From assembly GCF_038811545.1 (NCBI RefSeq), contig NZ_CP133319.1:186001-250000 (forward strand): DNA of 64,000 nucleotides, in the 5' to 3' direction. The stretch comes from Rhodoligotrophos sp. CJ14. GTDB lineage: Bacteria; Pseudomonadota; Alphaproteobacteria; Rhizobiales; Im1. The notes under the pieces are model-generated. The model ran no database searches and was not told the DNA's origin. It worked only from the letters and a program-made list of their open reading frames with translations. This document shows positions 30,452 to 40,594 of this stretch, in pieces (position 1 is the first letter of the stretch; every line of letters starts with the position of its first letter). The position numbers and the translations under genes were made by a program.

Positions 30452-31321
30452 ATGGGAGAGAAGGTGACATGGCTGGGTTTGGGGGTGATGGGCTATCCCA
30501 TGGCCGGTTATCTCGCAAGAGCAGGTCACGACGTCACGGTCTATAACCGCACGGCCGCCAAGGCCGAGAAATGGGTGGCCCAGCATGGCGGGAAGTCCGC
30601 GGCGACGCCGGCGGCAGCAGCAAAAGATGCCGATTTCGTCTTCGCCTGCGTCGGCAATGACGATGACCTCCGCTCGGTGGTGACGGGCAGGGACGGCGCT
30701 TTCGCCACCATGAAACCGGGCAGCATTTTCGTTGATCATACGACTGCCTCGGCCGATGTGGCGCGCGAGCTCTATGCGGCTGGCAAGGCGGCGGGCGTCG
30801 GATTTCTCGATGCACCGGTCTCTGGTGGCCAGGCGGGTGCGGAGAATGGTGCGCTGACGGTCATGGTGGGCGGTGATCAGGAGATCTATAGCCGTGCCGA
30901 ACCACTGATCGCCAGCTACTCCAAGATGCGCCGGCTGATTGGTGAGGCCGGGGCCGGGCAGCTCACAAAAATGGTCAATCAGATCTGTATTGCGGGCGTT
31001 CTGCAGGGCCTGTCTGAGGCCCTCCATTTCGGCAAGACCGCCGGCCTCGACATGGACGCGGTGATCTCCGTGATCTCGAAGGGTGCCGCCCAGTCCTGGC
31101 AGATGGAGAACCGGTACAAGACGATGCTCGAGGGTTCCTTCGATTTCGGCTTTGCCGTCGACTGGATGCGCAAGGACCTTGCAATCTGCCTTGCCGAGGC
31201 GCGGCGCTCCGGGGCGCATTTGCCGCTCACCGCCCTCGTCGATCAGTTCTATTCCGAGGTTCAGAAGATGGGTGGCAAGCGTTGGGACACCTCGAGCCTG
31301 ATCGCTCTCTTGGAGCGATGA
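30452..31321 (+). CDS. NAD(P)-dependent beta-hydroxyacid dehydrogenase
   Basis: This 289-residue oxidoreductase belongs to the 3-hydroxyisobutyrate dehydrogenase/tartronate semialdehyde reductase family. The Rossmann start is WLGLGVMGYPMAGYLARAGH, the substrate-binding block is FLDAPVSGGQAGAENGALTV, and the catalytic lysine lies in GAGQLTKMVNQICIAG. The NQ rather than NN after this lysine is closer to GarR-type enzymes, so 3-hydroxyisobutyrate is possible but not certain. A strong AGGAGAG precedes the ATG at 30452. It is divergent from ilvA. The valine-type acd/hydrolase pair lies 7 kb downstream, not adjacent. Confidence 0.82.
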   Translation: MGEKVTWLGLGVMGYPMAGYLARAGHDVTVYNRTAAKAEKWVAQHGGKSAATPAAAAKDADFVFACVGNDDDLRSVVTGRDGAFATMKPGSIFVDHTTASADVARELYAAGKAAGVGFLDAPVSGGQAGAENGALTVMVGGDQEIYSRAEPLIASYSKMRRLIGEAGAGQLTKMVNQICIAGVLQGLSEALHFGKTAGLDMDAVISVISKGAAQSWQMENRYKTMLEGSFDFGFAVDWMRKDLAICLAEARRSGAHLPLTALVDQFYSEVQKMGGKRWDTSSLIALLER

Positions 31322-31422
31322 GGCCGTTGCGCTTTGCTCCGCGATTGCTCACGAGGCGGGTAGGGCCGGTTGGCCGCGAAAGATGACGCGGCCCAAGAAA
31401 ATGCGACAAAACCGAAGAATCG

Positions 31423-31455
31423 GAGCATGATCTCACTCAGCGAGGGATCATTCTC
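31423..31455. repeat. Imperfect palindrome between convergent genes
   Basis: GAGCATGATC (31423-31432) pairs with GATCATTCTC (31446-31455) with one mismatch and a 13-base loop. The GAGCATGATC arm resembles the outer arm of the palindromic elements I recall from Hyphomicrobiales intergenic regions. It lies between a plus-strand dehydrogenase and the minus-strand autotransporter, so it could also be a boundary hairpin; there is no T-run. Confidence 0.35.
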
Positions 31456-31507
31456 TCTGGTGCAAGGCTCGCCCGGTTGTTGCCTCTTGGCCGCTGCCGG
31501 GTGTGGC

Positions 31508-34500
31508 TCACCAGAAGATGCTGCCGGCGATGCCGATGGTGTGGGACGTTTCGTATTTTGCGATGCCGAGGCCGTAGCCGAGGCGGATATTGGCGAAGCC
31601 GTCTGCGCGGGTGAGCTGGATGCTTGCCGAGAGATTGGCGGCATCCTTGCCGATATCGACGCCTTGTGTGGTGAAGGGATGGTTGGGCCCGCCGATGAAG
31701 GCGCTCTCGACCTTATCGAGCGTCGAGCCGAAGGAGCGCACATAGGTCGCGCTGAGCGCTGGCGTTAAGTCCCAATGGTCGCTGATGGCCATGGGTGCAA
31801 AGGCAACCTTGGCACCCAACCTTGCATCTCCGCTGGTCAGATCCGCGGATCTGAGAACGAGCCCGGCATTGTCGGCCCCATGTTCCTCCGCCTTGGGCCG
31901 GCTCAGATGCTGAATGCCGATTTCGGCAAAGGGGGTGATCAGCACATGGTCGGTGAAGATGTCGTAGGAGGCGCCGAGATTGGCACCGACTGCGGTCATG
32001 CGATATTCGCCTTTGGCGGTAAGGTGCACATCGCCCGCGCCGTAGCGGCGGGTCGCATCGACCTCGGGGGCTGCCAAGCTGCCGCGGCCATAGACCTTGA
32101 GCGCGTTTCGGGCCCATTGCCCATAGACGCCGAAAATCGGCCCCATGAGGCTCGCCTGCTGATCGATCTTATCGAGGTCGATATTGGCCCAGGTGAAGCC
32201 GCCATACGCCCCGATCAGAGCCTGGCCATAGTCGCTATTGATGCTCTTGTCGACGCCGAAGAGCTGATGATGCTCGCTGGAGGTGCCGCTCGAGGCGTTC
32301 TTGTCATAGCCAAGGTCGACATTGCGATATTGGTAATCGGTCCAGAACTGGACACCAGGGCTGGGGTCGCGCATGAAGCGGGCGGTGACCATGCGATCGC
32401 CACCATAGAGCAGCCGGCGCGCCGCCGCCGTGGCATCGCTGTAGATCTCGGCATCCATGGCCCAGAGCGCCCGCCTTGCCTCATCGACATCGAGCCTGGC
32501 GACCGCATTGAGCAGGTCCTTGAGCTTGCCCTCAGCGGTGCCATCGCTGAGGAGGCCTGCCACCGCGCTGCCGACGGCTCCCCGATTGCCGGTATAGAGC
32601 GATGGATCAAACAGGAACGCGAGTTTGAGCAGAACCTCCGTCTCGGTATATTCAAGCCAGCCTTTGAGAAAGGCAAGATTGGGGGAAACGAGCTCGTCAA
32701 ATTCTCCGGTAATGCCATTCTTGGACTCGATGAGCACATATTCCATGTCTGGATCAAACCGCTCGCCGTCATCGAGAACATAGATGCTGCCGCCATTGAT
32801 CGTGGTGCTACCATCAACCGAGATCAGTTGCATGGTCCCATCCTCCGCCAAGTCGGCATAGACCGAGGAGCCGGCTTCCAAGGTGAGGTTGTGGGTGATC
32901 GTCAGCTCCCCGCCCGTGGTTGACTCGTCCCGATTTTCCAAAACCTCGTGCGGCGCAAGGGAACCTGCGGCGACCGCTCCATAGACCACCACATTCGCGG
33001 CACTGCCGGTTCCAAAAAGTTCGGCTCCGGTCTCGATGATGACCGTCGCAGCGTCAAGGCTGCCAGCGAGCATGAAGGCGCCCTCGCGGGTGGTCAGCGA
33101 ACCGTTCGTTTGGCCTTCGCCTCCATAGGTGAACGTGCCGGAGCCGCTCTTTACGATCTGACCATCGCCGATGATGTCGCCGTCGAAAACGTAGTCGCCA
33201 TTCCCGGTGAGGGTAAGGGTAGCGCCGCCGAGCTCGATTGTACCCTGTGACGGCTCGTCGAGGTCGGAAAAGCCACTTAAGCTCTGGTCATGGCCGGCAA
33301 GGTCCAGGGTGGCATTGTTCTCGATCGATAGAAGCCCTTCACCAAATATGTTGTCGGCACCGGCCCTGAGCGTCCCGCCGCTCACGATGATATAACCCGT
33401 ATTGTCGAGCTCACCGCCGACGGTGAGGATGCCGCCGCCCGTTTTTATGAAATCGCCAGTGCCGGTCACTATGCCGCCGAAAGTGGTGTCGCTGGTTTGG
33501 TCCACGGTGAGGGTAGCCGAGCCGATCTGTACTTCCGCGCCGGCAGCGCCGATCAGACCGGCGACCGTCTGTGAGAGATCGTTGAGGTCGAAGATGCCGG
33601 TGGCCCCGATATTGACCACACTGTCGGCGATCACATCCGCAATCCCGGCCATGAGGGTACCCTCGTTGATCGTCGTCATGCCGCTATAGGTATTGACGCC
33701 CTGCAGGGTGAGAGTGCCTTCACCCTCCTTGGTGAGGCCGCCTGTGCCAGTGATTATACCCTCATAAGTTGTATCGATGTCCTGATTGACGGTGAGCGTG
33801 GCTGAGCCGAGCTGTATTTCACCGCCGTCATCTCCAATCAGCGCAGCAACCGTCTGGTCGAAATTGTTGAGATCGAGTATGCCGCCAGCATCGATTGTGA
33901 TCGCGCCCGCCCCCAGCGCACCGGCAGCGCCAGTCCTGAGCGTGCCAGCGCGGATGGTCGTTGGACCTGAATAGGTATTGCCGCCATTGCCAAGCACCAC
34001 CGTTCCCTCCCCATCCTTGGTGAATAGACCGGTGCCGGAGATGAGCCCGTTAAGGGTCATCGTCGCGCCCGGGTCAGCGGAGAGGGTGCCGCCACCTTCG
34101 CCAATCAGGATATTGTGTTGTGACGTGAAGCTACGGGTCGCGAGCAGTTCGGCGTTGTTGCTCAAAGAAACCTGGCTGTTGCGATGACCGAGATTGGCGG
34201 CGCTGGAGACTGAAACGATGCCGCCCTGGACATTGGTGCCGCCTGCATAGCTGTTGGTGCCGCCGAGCACCAGCGTGCCATTCCCCGTCTTGGTGATCCC
34301 GGCATCGACGCCATCGCGTGCTGGGTCGCGGTCGCCTGGGTTCAAAAGCGAATTATAAGCATCACTGTCAATGGCATCCGCGATGGTGATCGTCTCATCC
34401 CCACTCGCATCGACTGTGATGCCGGTCGTGCCGTTCAGGAAAAACCCGCTGCCTAGACCCAGTGCGGGATCTAATCCCCCTTGACCCCTCTGCGCGCTGC

Positions 34501-35554
34501 CACCTGAGATCGCCAGATTTCCCTCCAGGATCACGCTGCCTCCGCCTTCAACAAACAGCGCGCCGCCAAATCCAGCGCCACCACCAGCTTGCTGATGCGT
34601 CGCCGATGGGCCAGTGCCGCCGCCAAAGCCCGCAGGCGCTGAGGAGCCGGGAGCGTCGCCTTGTCCACCACCGAAGCCGCCACCGCCGGAGGGACCATGA
34701 AATCCGCCGCCACCGCCACCACCACCAAATCCGCCGTTACCGCCTTGACCGCCCGGACTTCCGTTTGCGCCGCCGCCACCGCCGCCACCGCCGAAACCGC
34801 CATTGCTCCCATTCGCGCCGACGCCACCACCAACGCCTCCACGGGGCGAGCCACCCGCGCCGCCGGCGCTGCTCGTCCCATTCCCGCCATCGCTCCCTAC
34901 GCCTAGACCACCACCACCACCGCCGCCGCCAGGCGATGCAAAACCATTGCCGCCATTTCCACCGTTTAAACCGCCTCCGCCGCCGCCTCCGGTACTTGCA
35001 GCCACAATGGCACCATTGCCTCCGATGGCCGCATTTCCGGAAAAGTTCACGTTGGACGCCGTGAGAGCCACGTTTTTGCCGACGAAGATCGCCCCGCCGG
35101 CGCCCATGCCACCCCCACCGGCACTGTCGCCTGTCCCTCCATCGCCGCCTCTGGCTCGCCCATTCTCGAGTGTGAGGTTACTGATGCTGACCGCGAGGTT
35201 CGGTGGATCGTTGCTCGTCACGTCTCCCCGAATAAACAATATATTGTGGGCATTATTTCCGTCGATTGTGAGCCCTTCCGCAGGGCCCTCGATCGTTACA
35301 GACTCCGTGATCCTCGGCAGTGAGCTTGAAAGACGCAGCGTGCCTCCGGCAAGGCTTTCATCGACGGTGATTTGATCTGGCCCGGGATTGGTATTGGCCT
35401 GATTGATTGCCCAGCTCAGAGAGCCCTCTGTAGTAGGGCTGTTAGAGAGATTCGTGACAACGAACTCCACAGCAAGCCCTGGGCTCACGAAGATGCCCAG
35501 AGCGAGAACAGCGGAACTACCCAACAGACTGACTCGGAGCCGGCGCTTAATCAT
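31508..35554 (-). CDS. Autotransporter (type Va secretion) with glycine-rich passenger segment
   Basis: This 1348-residue surface protein has a Sec signal peptide (about residues 1-28, ending SPGLA). It begins VEFVVTNLSNSPTTEGSLSW, a polymorphic-membrane-protein-like beta-helix start. Residues about 135-345 are dominated by Gly with Ala and Asn. Between about 415 and 830 lie at least five autotransporter-associated beta-strand repeats, such as ITKTGNGTLVLGGTNSYAGG and LTKEGEGTLTLQGVNTYSGM. The last roughly 290 residues form the outer-membrane beta-barrel, ending GIAGSIFW with a terminal aromatic. The passenger is a predicted adhesin-like beta-helix; ligand unknown. I use the ATG at 35554 with AGAGAGG 5 bases upstream rather than the GTG at 35560. 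Confidence 0.9.
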   Translation of the reverse strand: MIKRRLRVSLLGSSAVLALGIFVSPGLAVEFVVTNLSNSPTTEGSLSWAINQANTNPGPDQITVDESLAGGTLRLSSSLPRITESVTIEGPAEGLTIDGNNAHNILFIRGDVTSNDPPNLAVSISNLTLENGRARGGDGGTGDSAGGGGMGAGGAIFVGKNVALTASNVNFSGNAAIGGNGAIVAASTGGGGGGGLNGGNGGNGFASPGGGGGGGGLGVGSDGGNGTSSAGGAGGSPRGGVGGGVGANGSNGGFGGGGGGGGANGSPGGQGGNGGFGGGGGGGGFHGPSGGGGFGGGQGDAPGSSAPAGFGGGTGPSATHQQAGGGAGFGGALFVEGGGSVILEGNLAISGGSAQRGQGGLDPALGLGSGFFLNGTTGITVDASGDETITIADAIDSDAYNSLLNPGDRDPARDGVDAGITKTGNGTLVLGGTNSYAGGTNVQGGIVSVSSAANLGHRNSQVSLSNNAELLATRSFTSQHNILIGEGGGTLSADPGATMTLNGLISGTGLFTKDGEGTVVLGNGGNTYSGPTTIRAGTLRTGAAGALGAGAITIDAGGILDLNNFDQTVAALIGDDGGEIQLGSATLTVNQDIDTTYEGIITGTGGLTKEGEGTLTLQGVNTYSGMTTINEGTLMAGIADVIADSVVNIGATGIFDLNDLSQTVAGLIGAAGAEVQIGSATLTVDQTSDTTFGGIVTGTGDFIKTGGGILTVGGELDNTGYIIVSGGTLRAGADNIFGEGLLSIENNATLDLAGHDQSLSGFSDLDEPSQGTIELGGATLTLTGNGDYVFDGDIIGDGQIVKSGSGTFTYGGEGQTNGSLTTREGAFMLAGSLDAATVIIETGAELFGTGSAANVVVYGAVAAGSLAPHEVLENRDESTTGGELTITHNLTLEAGSSVYADLAEDGTMQLISVDGSTTINGGSIYVLDDGERFDPDMEYVLIESKNGITGEFDELVSPNLAFLKGWLEYTETEVLLKLAFLFDPSLYTGNRGAVGSAVAGLLSDGTAEGKLKDLLNAVARLDVDEARRALWAMDAEIYSDATAAARRLLYGGDRMVTARFMRDPSPGVQFWTDYQYRNVDLGYDKNASSGTSSEHHQLFGVDKSINSDYGQALIGAYGGFTWANIDLDKIDQQASLMGPIFGVYGQWARNALKVYGRGSLAAPEVDATRRYGAGDVHLTAKGEYRMTAVGANLGASYDIFTDHVLITPFAEIGIQHLSRPKAEEHGADNAGLVLRSADLTSGDARLGAKVAFAPMAISDHWDLTPALSATYVRSFGSTLDKVESAFIGGPNHPFTTQGVDIGKDAANLSASIQLTRADGFANIRLGYGLGIAKYETSHTIGIAGSIFW

Positions 35555-35898
35555 GCTCACCTCTCTTGGTCGGTCAAAAAAGAAACGGTTAAGGAATATA
35601 CAATCTCAGGTAGTATTCCATGCCTGTTGTTCCCGTAAGAGGAATTGAGTGATCGTCAGAAATCGAATGAATCCAGTGCTTTTGGAGTCACGGCGACACT
35701 TGCTTGCCAGTTATGTTGATGACGTCTGAACGTTAACCTGGCAGCAGATTGTGCACAGCCGTGCATGGGGTGCATACCAAAAGCCTATAGATCCCCCAGG
35801 GGGCCGGAGATCACCAGGGCCGGGAGGCGCGAGCATCGGCGGAGCGCAGGGCAGCACCCGACAAAGGGCAAGAGAGGGACGGAATTCCAGGCTTAGGG
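35555..35898. other. 344-base intergenic region upstream of the autotransporter
   Basis: No gene is apparent. On the minus strand this should contain the autotransporter promoter and leader; TATATT near 35602 could be a -10 but has no convincing -35. Three GTGCA copies occur at 35751, 35761 and 35770, about one DNA turn apart. A C5/G5 mirror (CCCCCAGGGGG) sits near 35794-35805. The short plus-strand frame at 35751-35951 has no protein-like features and runs antisense into hemB. Confidence 0.45.
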
Positions 35899-37045
<1,147 letters not shown>

Positions 37046-37078
37046 TGTCGCATCTGGCGGGCCGTTGCGAGAGGCCAC

Positions 37079-38191
37079 TCACTCGCAGATGAGATAACGC
37101 CCGCCCCGGGCCAGATCGAAATGGAAGTGGCTGGCATGGGCCGCGTTCGATCCGGGGCCGAGCACGGTGGAAAAGACCCGGCATGCGCCCGCGCGCACCG
37201 CGCTGAGGAAGAGGGGATCGCCGGTCACGGTGGGCTCGGCCGCAGCAAGGCTTGGCGCCTCGCTCACTGCCACGGTCCGGCCGGAAGACAGCTTGAAACT
37301 GCCCACATCGAAAGCCGCCGCATAGGCATGCTCGCTGATCTTGGTCGTCGTCCCGCCATTGCGCCGCCGGCACACATAGGAGCTCGCATTGTTGATCGCG
37401 ACGACCGGCTCACCCAGCACCTTGGCGGCTTCCGGCTGCACACTCTGCACGATCCAGCGATGCAGCGCGGCGGTTACCTTACAGGTGAGCGTCGCCGCCG
37501 GGTCGATGACCACCCCCGCCACGCGCTCGACCTTGAGTGGATAGGGCGCGCCGCAGCCGCCGGGACCACCCAATGGCGGGAGCGGCTCGTATTTGACATC
37601 GAGCCCCGCCAATGCCGTGCTGCAGTCCTGTTTCGCTGTGGCAATGTCCTGCTCCGGCCAAGGCGGTGTTTCGATATCGCTCGGCGCGGGCAGTTCCGTG
37701 GTGGCGGGGGGAGCAGCACCGGGCTTTGCCTGCGGGACGGGTATGCCCCCATGATCGGCGGGGCCGTGGTCATCTTCGCGCTCGGCTTCATCGAACCGGG
37801 GGAGGTCGCGTATATCCGCTGGGCCAAGAGCGGCAGTGAGAAATGCGCGCTCGCCTTCATCTGCGGGATCTGGCGGGCGCTGCTCCGGTTGGCGAGGAGG
37901 CTTTGGCTTGGGCACCGGAGTGGGTGTCTTCTGTTCGGCTGGCACGATCGATTTCCGGCCTGGCGCCGGCTTAGGCGTCGGAGCGGGCGCACGTTTCGCC
38001 CGGGCTCGGCGGATGGGGGCTTCTCGCTGCGCCAGTGATTGTCGTTCGGCGATCTGCACCGGTGCGGCGGCGGAGCCAACGGCCAAACCAGCTGGGGGCG
38101 CGCTCAGCCCGATGACGCATGCAAGGCCTATGGCACAGAGGATTTGCCCGGTCAGCGACAGAAGGAGCTCTCCCTTTACGTCAACTGTCAA
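37079..38191 (-). CDS. Extensin-family envelope protein
   Basis: This protein of up to 370 residues has an N-terminal hydrophobic segment (about 10-35, LSLTGQILCAIGLACVIGL) acting as a signal or anchor. A Pro/Lys/Arg-rich linker spans about 65-170 (KPKPPRQPEQRPPDP). The C-terminal roughly 190-residue domain is of the bacterial extensin-like type, with CGAPYPLKVERVAGVVIDP, TKISEHAYAAAFDVGSF and SHFHFDLARGGRYLICE. The histidine and aspartate pattern resembles D-Ala-D-Ala peptidase-like folds, hinting at a peptidoglycan role. The start is uncertain: TTG at 38191 directly follows an in-frame stop and has a poor ribosome binding site. Confidence 0.78.
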   Translation of the reverse strand: MTVDVKGELLLSLTGQILCAIGLACVIGLSAPPAGLAVGSAAAPVQIAERQSLAQREAPIRRARAKRAPAPTPKPAPGRKSIVPAEQKTPTPVPKPKPPRQPEQRPPDPADEGERAFLTAALGPADIRDLPRFDEAEREDDHGPADHGGIPVPQAKPGAAPPATTELPAPSDIETPPWPEQDIATAKQDCSTALAGLDVKYEPLPPLGGPGGCGAPYPLKVERVAGVVIDPAATLTCKVTAALHRWIVQSVQPEAAKVLGEPVVAINNASSYVCRRRNGGTTTKISEHAYAAAFDVGSFKLSSGRTVAVSEAPSLAAAEPTVTGDPLFLSAVRAGACRVFSTVLGPGSNAAHASHFHFDLARGGRYLICE

Positions 38192-38208
38192 TCACGTCCA
38201 ATCCGGTC

Positions 38209-38237
38209 TTGACCTGATTGGTTGCGGCTTCTATGGG
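38209..38237 (+). promoter_or_regulatory. Candidate sigma-70 promoter of the acyl-CoA dehydrogenase operon
   Basis: TTGACC (38209-38214) is followed after exactly 17 bases by TATGGG (38232-38237). The -35 matches five of six positions; the -10 matches only the first three. The expected start lies about 60 bases before the ATG at 38305. Confidence 0.4.
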
Positions 38238-38304
38238 TCGGATTCTACACGAGGTCCCTGTGGCATTGCTGCCCCGGGCCAAAAATAATACCGGGATGGG
38301 CGCT

Positions 38305-39447
38305 ATGAATTTCGAACTGAGCGAAGAGCAGCGCGCGTTCAAGGAAGTGGCGGCGGGTTTTGCTGCCGAGCATATCGCGCCTTTCGCCGATGAATGGGAC
38401 GAGAAGCACATCTTCCCGCGCGAGGTCTTGGTGAAAGCCGCCGAGCTCGGCTTTGGCGGTCTCTATGTGCGCGAGGATGTTGGCGGTTCCGGGCTCACCC
38501 GGCTCGATGCGGCGATCATCTTCGAAGAGCTCGCCAAGGCTTGCCCCTCGACCGCCGCCTTCATCTCCATCCACAACATGGCGGCGTGGATGATCGACCA
38601 ATATGGCTCGGAGGAGCAACGCCAGAGACTGCTGCCCAAGCTGGTCACCATGGAGACCATTGCGAGCTATTGCCTGACCGAGCCGAGCTCGGGCTCGGAT
38701 GCGGCCTCCTTGCGCACCAGGGCCGTGAAGCAGGGCAATGCCACCTACCGCGTGACCGGAGGCAAGGCGTTCATCTCAGGCGGCGGCGCGTCCGACCTCT
38801 ACGTCACCATGGTGCGGACGGGCGGGGAGGGCCCAAGCGGTATCTCCTGTCTTGCCATTCCCAATGAAACGCCCGGCCTCTCCTTCGGCGCCCAGGAGAA
38901 AAAGCTTGGCTGGCACAGCCAGCCGACCTCTGCGGTGTTGTTTGACGATGCGGAAGTCTCCGCCGAAAACCTGATTGGAAGTGAAGGGCAGGGCTTTGCC
39001 ATCGCCATGTCGGGGCTCGATGGCGGCCGTCTCAATATTGGCGCGTGCTCCTTGGGCGGCGCCCAGGCCTGCCTTGAGAAGGCCATGACCTATCTCCACG
39101 AGCGCAAGCAGTTCGGCAAGCCACTGTCAGAGTTCCAGGCCCTGCAGTTTCGCATTGCTGATATGGCCACCGAGCTCGAAGCGGCCCGCCTGCTGCTGCA
39201 CAAGGCGGCGGTGAAGGTGACGGAAAAGGCGCCCGATGCCACCATGTATGCCGCCATGGCCAAGCGCAAGGCGACCGATGTCGGTTTCGCCGTGGTCAAT
39301 GAAGCCCTGCAGCTCCATGGCGGTTACGGCTATCTCCGCGATTTCGGCATTGAGCGCTATCTGCGTGACCTGCGCGTGCATCAGATCCTTGAGGGCACCA
39401 ACGAGATCATGCGGCTGGTGATTTCGCGCAAGCTGTTGAAGGGATAG
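38305..39447 (+). CDS. Acyl-CoA dehydrogenase, probably isobutyryl-CoA dehydrogenase
   Basis: This 380-residue flavoprotein introduces a double bond into a short acyl-CoA and passes electrons to ETF. FAD and substrate blocks include [19 protein letters not shown] and [20 protein letters not shown]. The catalytic glutamate is in [20 protein letters not shown], close to the C-terminus as in the ACAD8 (isobutyryl-CoA) branch. The immediate downstream 3-hydroxyisobutyryl-CoA hydrolase supports a valine-degradation role, though the substrate is inferred from context. I chose the ATG at 38305, giving the usual [12 protein letters not shown] start; an ATG three codons earlier is possible. Confidence 0.85.
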   Translation: MNFELSEEQRAFKEVAAGFAAEHIAPFADEWDEKHIFPREVLVKAAELGFGGLYVREDVGGSGLTRLDAAIIFEELAKACPSTAAFISIHNMAAWMIDQYGSEEQRQRLLPKLVTMETIASYCLTEPSSGSDAASLRTRAVKQGNATYRVTGGKAFISGGGASDLYVTMVRTGGEGPSGISCLAIPNETPGLSFGAQEKKLGWHSQPTSAVLFDDAEVSAENLIGSEGQGFAIAMSGLDGGRLNIGACSLGGAQACLEKAMTYLHERKQFGKPLSEFQALQFRIADMATELEAARLLLHKAAVKVTEKAPDATMYAAMAKRKATDVGFAVVNEALQLHGGYGYLRDFGIERYLRDLRVHQILEGTNEIMRLVISRKLLKG

Positions 39448-39454
39448 GCCGGCC

Positions 39455-40489
39455 GTGACAGAGAACGCGGAAGTCTTGTTTGAGCGGCGTGGTCGGGCGG
39501 GGATCATCACCCTCAATCGCCCGAAGGCCTTGAACGCGCTCACGCTGTCGATGGTGCGCGAGATCCATCCCATGCTGAGGTCCTGGGCTGAGGATCCTGA
39601 GATCGGGCACGTGATCATCAAGGCTGCCGGTGACAAAGCCTTCTGTGCGGGCGGCGATATTCGCGCGCTGCACGATTGGGGCTTGGCAAAAGCGCCGGAA
39701 TTTCTCGATTTCTATCGCGAGGAATATCAGCTCAACGCCTTCATCAAGCATTTCCCGAAGCCCTATATCGCGCTGCTCGACGGCATCACCATGGGGGGCG
39801 GGGTCGGGCTTTCCGTGCATGGCAGCCACCGGATCGGCACCGAGCGCCTCACTTTCGCGATGCCCGAGACGGGCATTGGCCTCTTTCCCGATGTCGGGGG
39901 AACCTATTTCCTGCCGCGCTGCCCCGGCTCGCTCGGCATGTATCTCGGCTTGACCGGTGCCCGCATCAAGGCTCCCGATGCCCATTATGCCGGCATCATC
40001 ACCCATGTCGTGCCTGCAAGTGAAATTGCGGGCTTGGTGGAGAGGCTTTCCGAAACCTCCGATGTTGATGCCGCCATTGCGGCGTCGGCCCAGCCAATAT
40101 CGGATGCCCCACTGGCTGCGCGCCGTGCGGTGATCGACGAGCATTTTGCGAAGCCAAGCATCGAGGCCATTCTCGCAAGCCTTGATGCCGATGGTGGCGG
40201 CTGGGCGGTGGAGAATGCAAAGACGTTGCGCGGCAAGTCCCCGACCAGCCTCAAGATGACCCACCGCCAGTTGACCGAAGGCGCAAAGCTCGCCTTCGAT
40301 GACTGCATGCGGCTCGAATTCCGGCTGGTGAACCGCGTCCTTCACGGCCACGATTTTTATGAAGGCGTGCGGGCCGTGATCATCGACAAGGACCAGACCC
40401 CGCGCTGGAAGCCGGCCTCTCTGGCGGAAGTATCCGACGCGTTGATCGACAGCTACTTCGCCCCGCTGGCCCAGGAGCTTATCCTTTGA
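39455..40489 (+). CDS. 3-hydroxyisobutyryl-CoA hydrolase
   Basis: This 344-residue enzyme of the enoyl-CoA hydratase (crotonase) fold hydrolyses 3-hydroxyisobutyryl-CoA in valine catabolism. The oxyanion-hole segments DKAFCAGGDIRALHDWG and DGITMGGGVGLSVHGSH are intact. The acidic residue block RLTFAMPETGIGLFPDVGGT distinguishes the HIBCH branch, as does the extra C-terminal region containing LEFRLVNRVLHGHDFYEGV. It starts at a GTG 8 bases after the acyl-CoA dehydrogenase stop, so the two form an operon. No enoyl-CoA hydratase or mmsA is present nearby. Confidence 0.88.
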   Translation: MTENAEVLFERRGRAGIITLNRPKALNALTLSMVREIHPMLRSWAEDPEIGHVIIKAAGDKAFCAGGDIRALHDWGLAKAPEFLDFYREEYQLNAFIKHFPKPYIALLDGITMGGGVGLSVHGSHRIGTERLTFAMPETGIGLFPDVGGTYFLPRCPGSLGMYLGLTGARIKAPDAHYAGIITHVVPASEIAGLVERLSETSDVDAAIAASAQPISDAPLAARRAVIDEHFAKPSIEAILASLDADGGGWAVENAKTLRGKSPTSLKMTHRQLTEGAKLAFDDCMRLEFRLVNRVLHGHDFYEGVRAVIIDKDQTPRWKPASLAEVSDALIDSYFAPLAQELIL

Positions 40490-40594
40490 GGACAAGATCC
40501 TGCGCCGGTCAGTTGCGATAGTGCTTCAACGCTGAGTGCCCGTTGAGGTCATCCGTAACCCATCCTCGCATCATTGAGCTACGGATAGACCCAA

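Noticed and set aside
31372-31393. GGCCGC/GCGGCC inverted repeat after the beta-hydroxyacid dehydrogenase gene
   Set aside because: Only 6 bp with a 10-base loop and no T-run; too weak to call a terminator.
34462-35375. Long plus-strand proline/arginine-rich frames opposite the autotransporter
   Set aside because: They are the complement of Gly/Ala codon runs, giving artificial Pro- and Arg-rich peptides.
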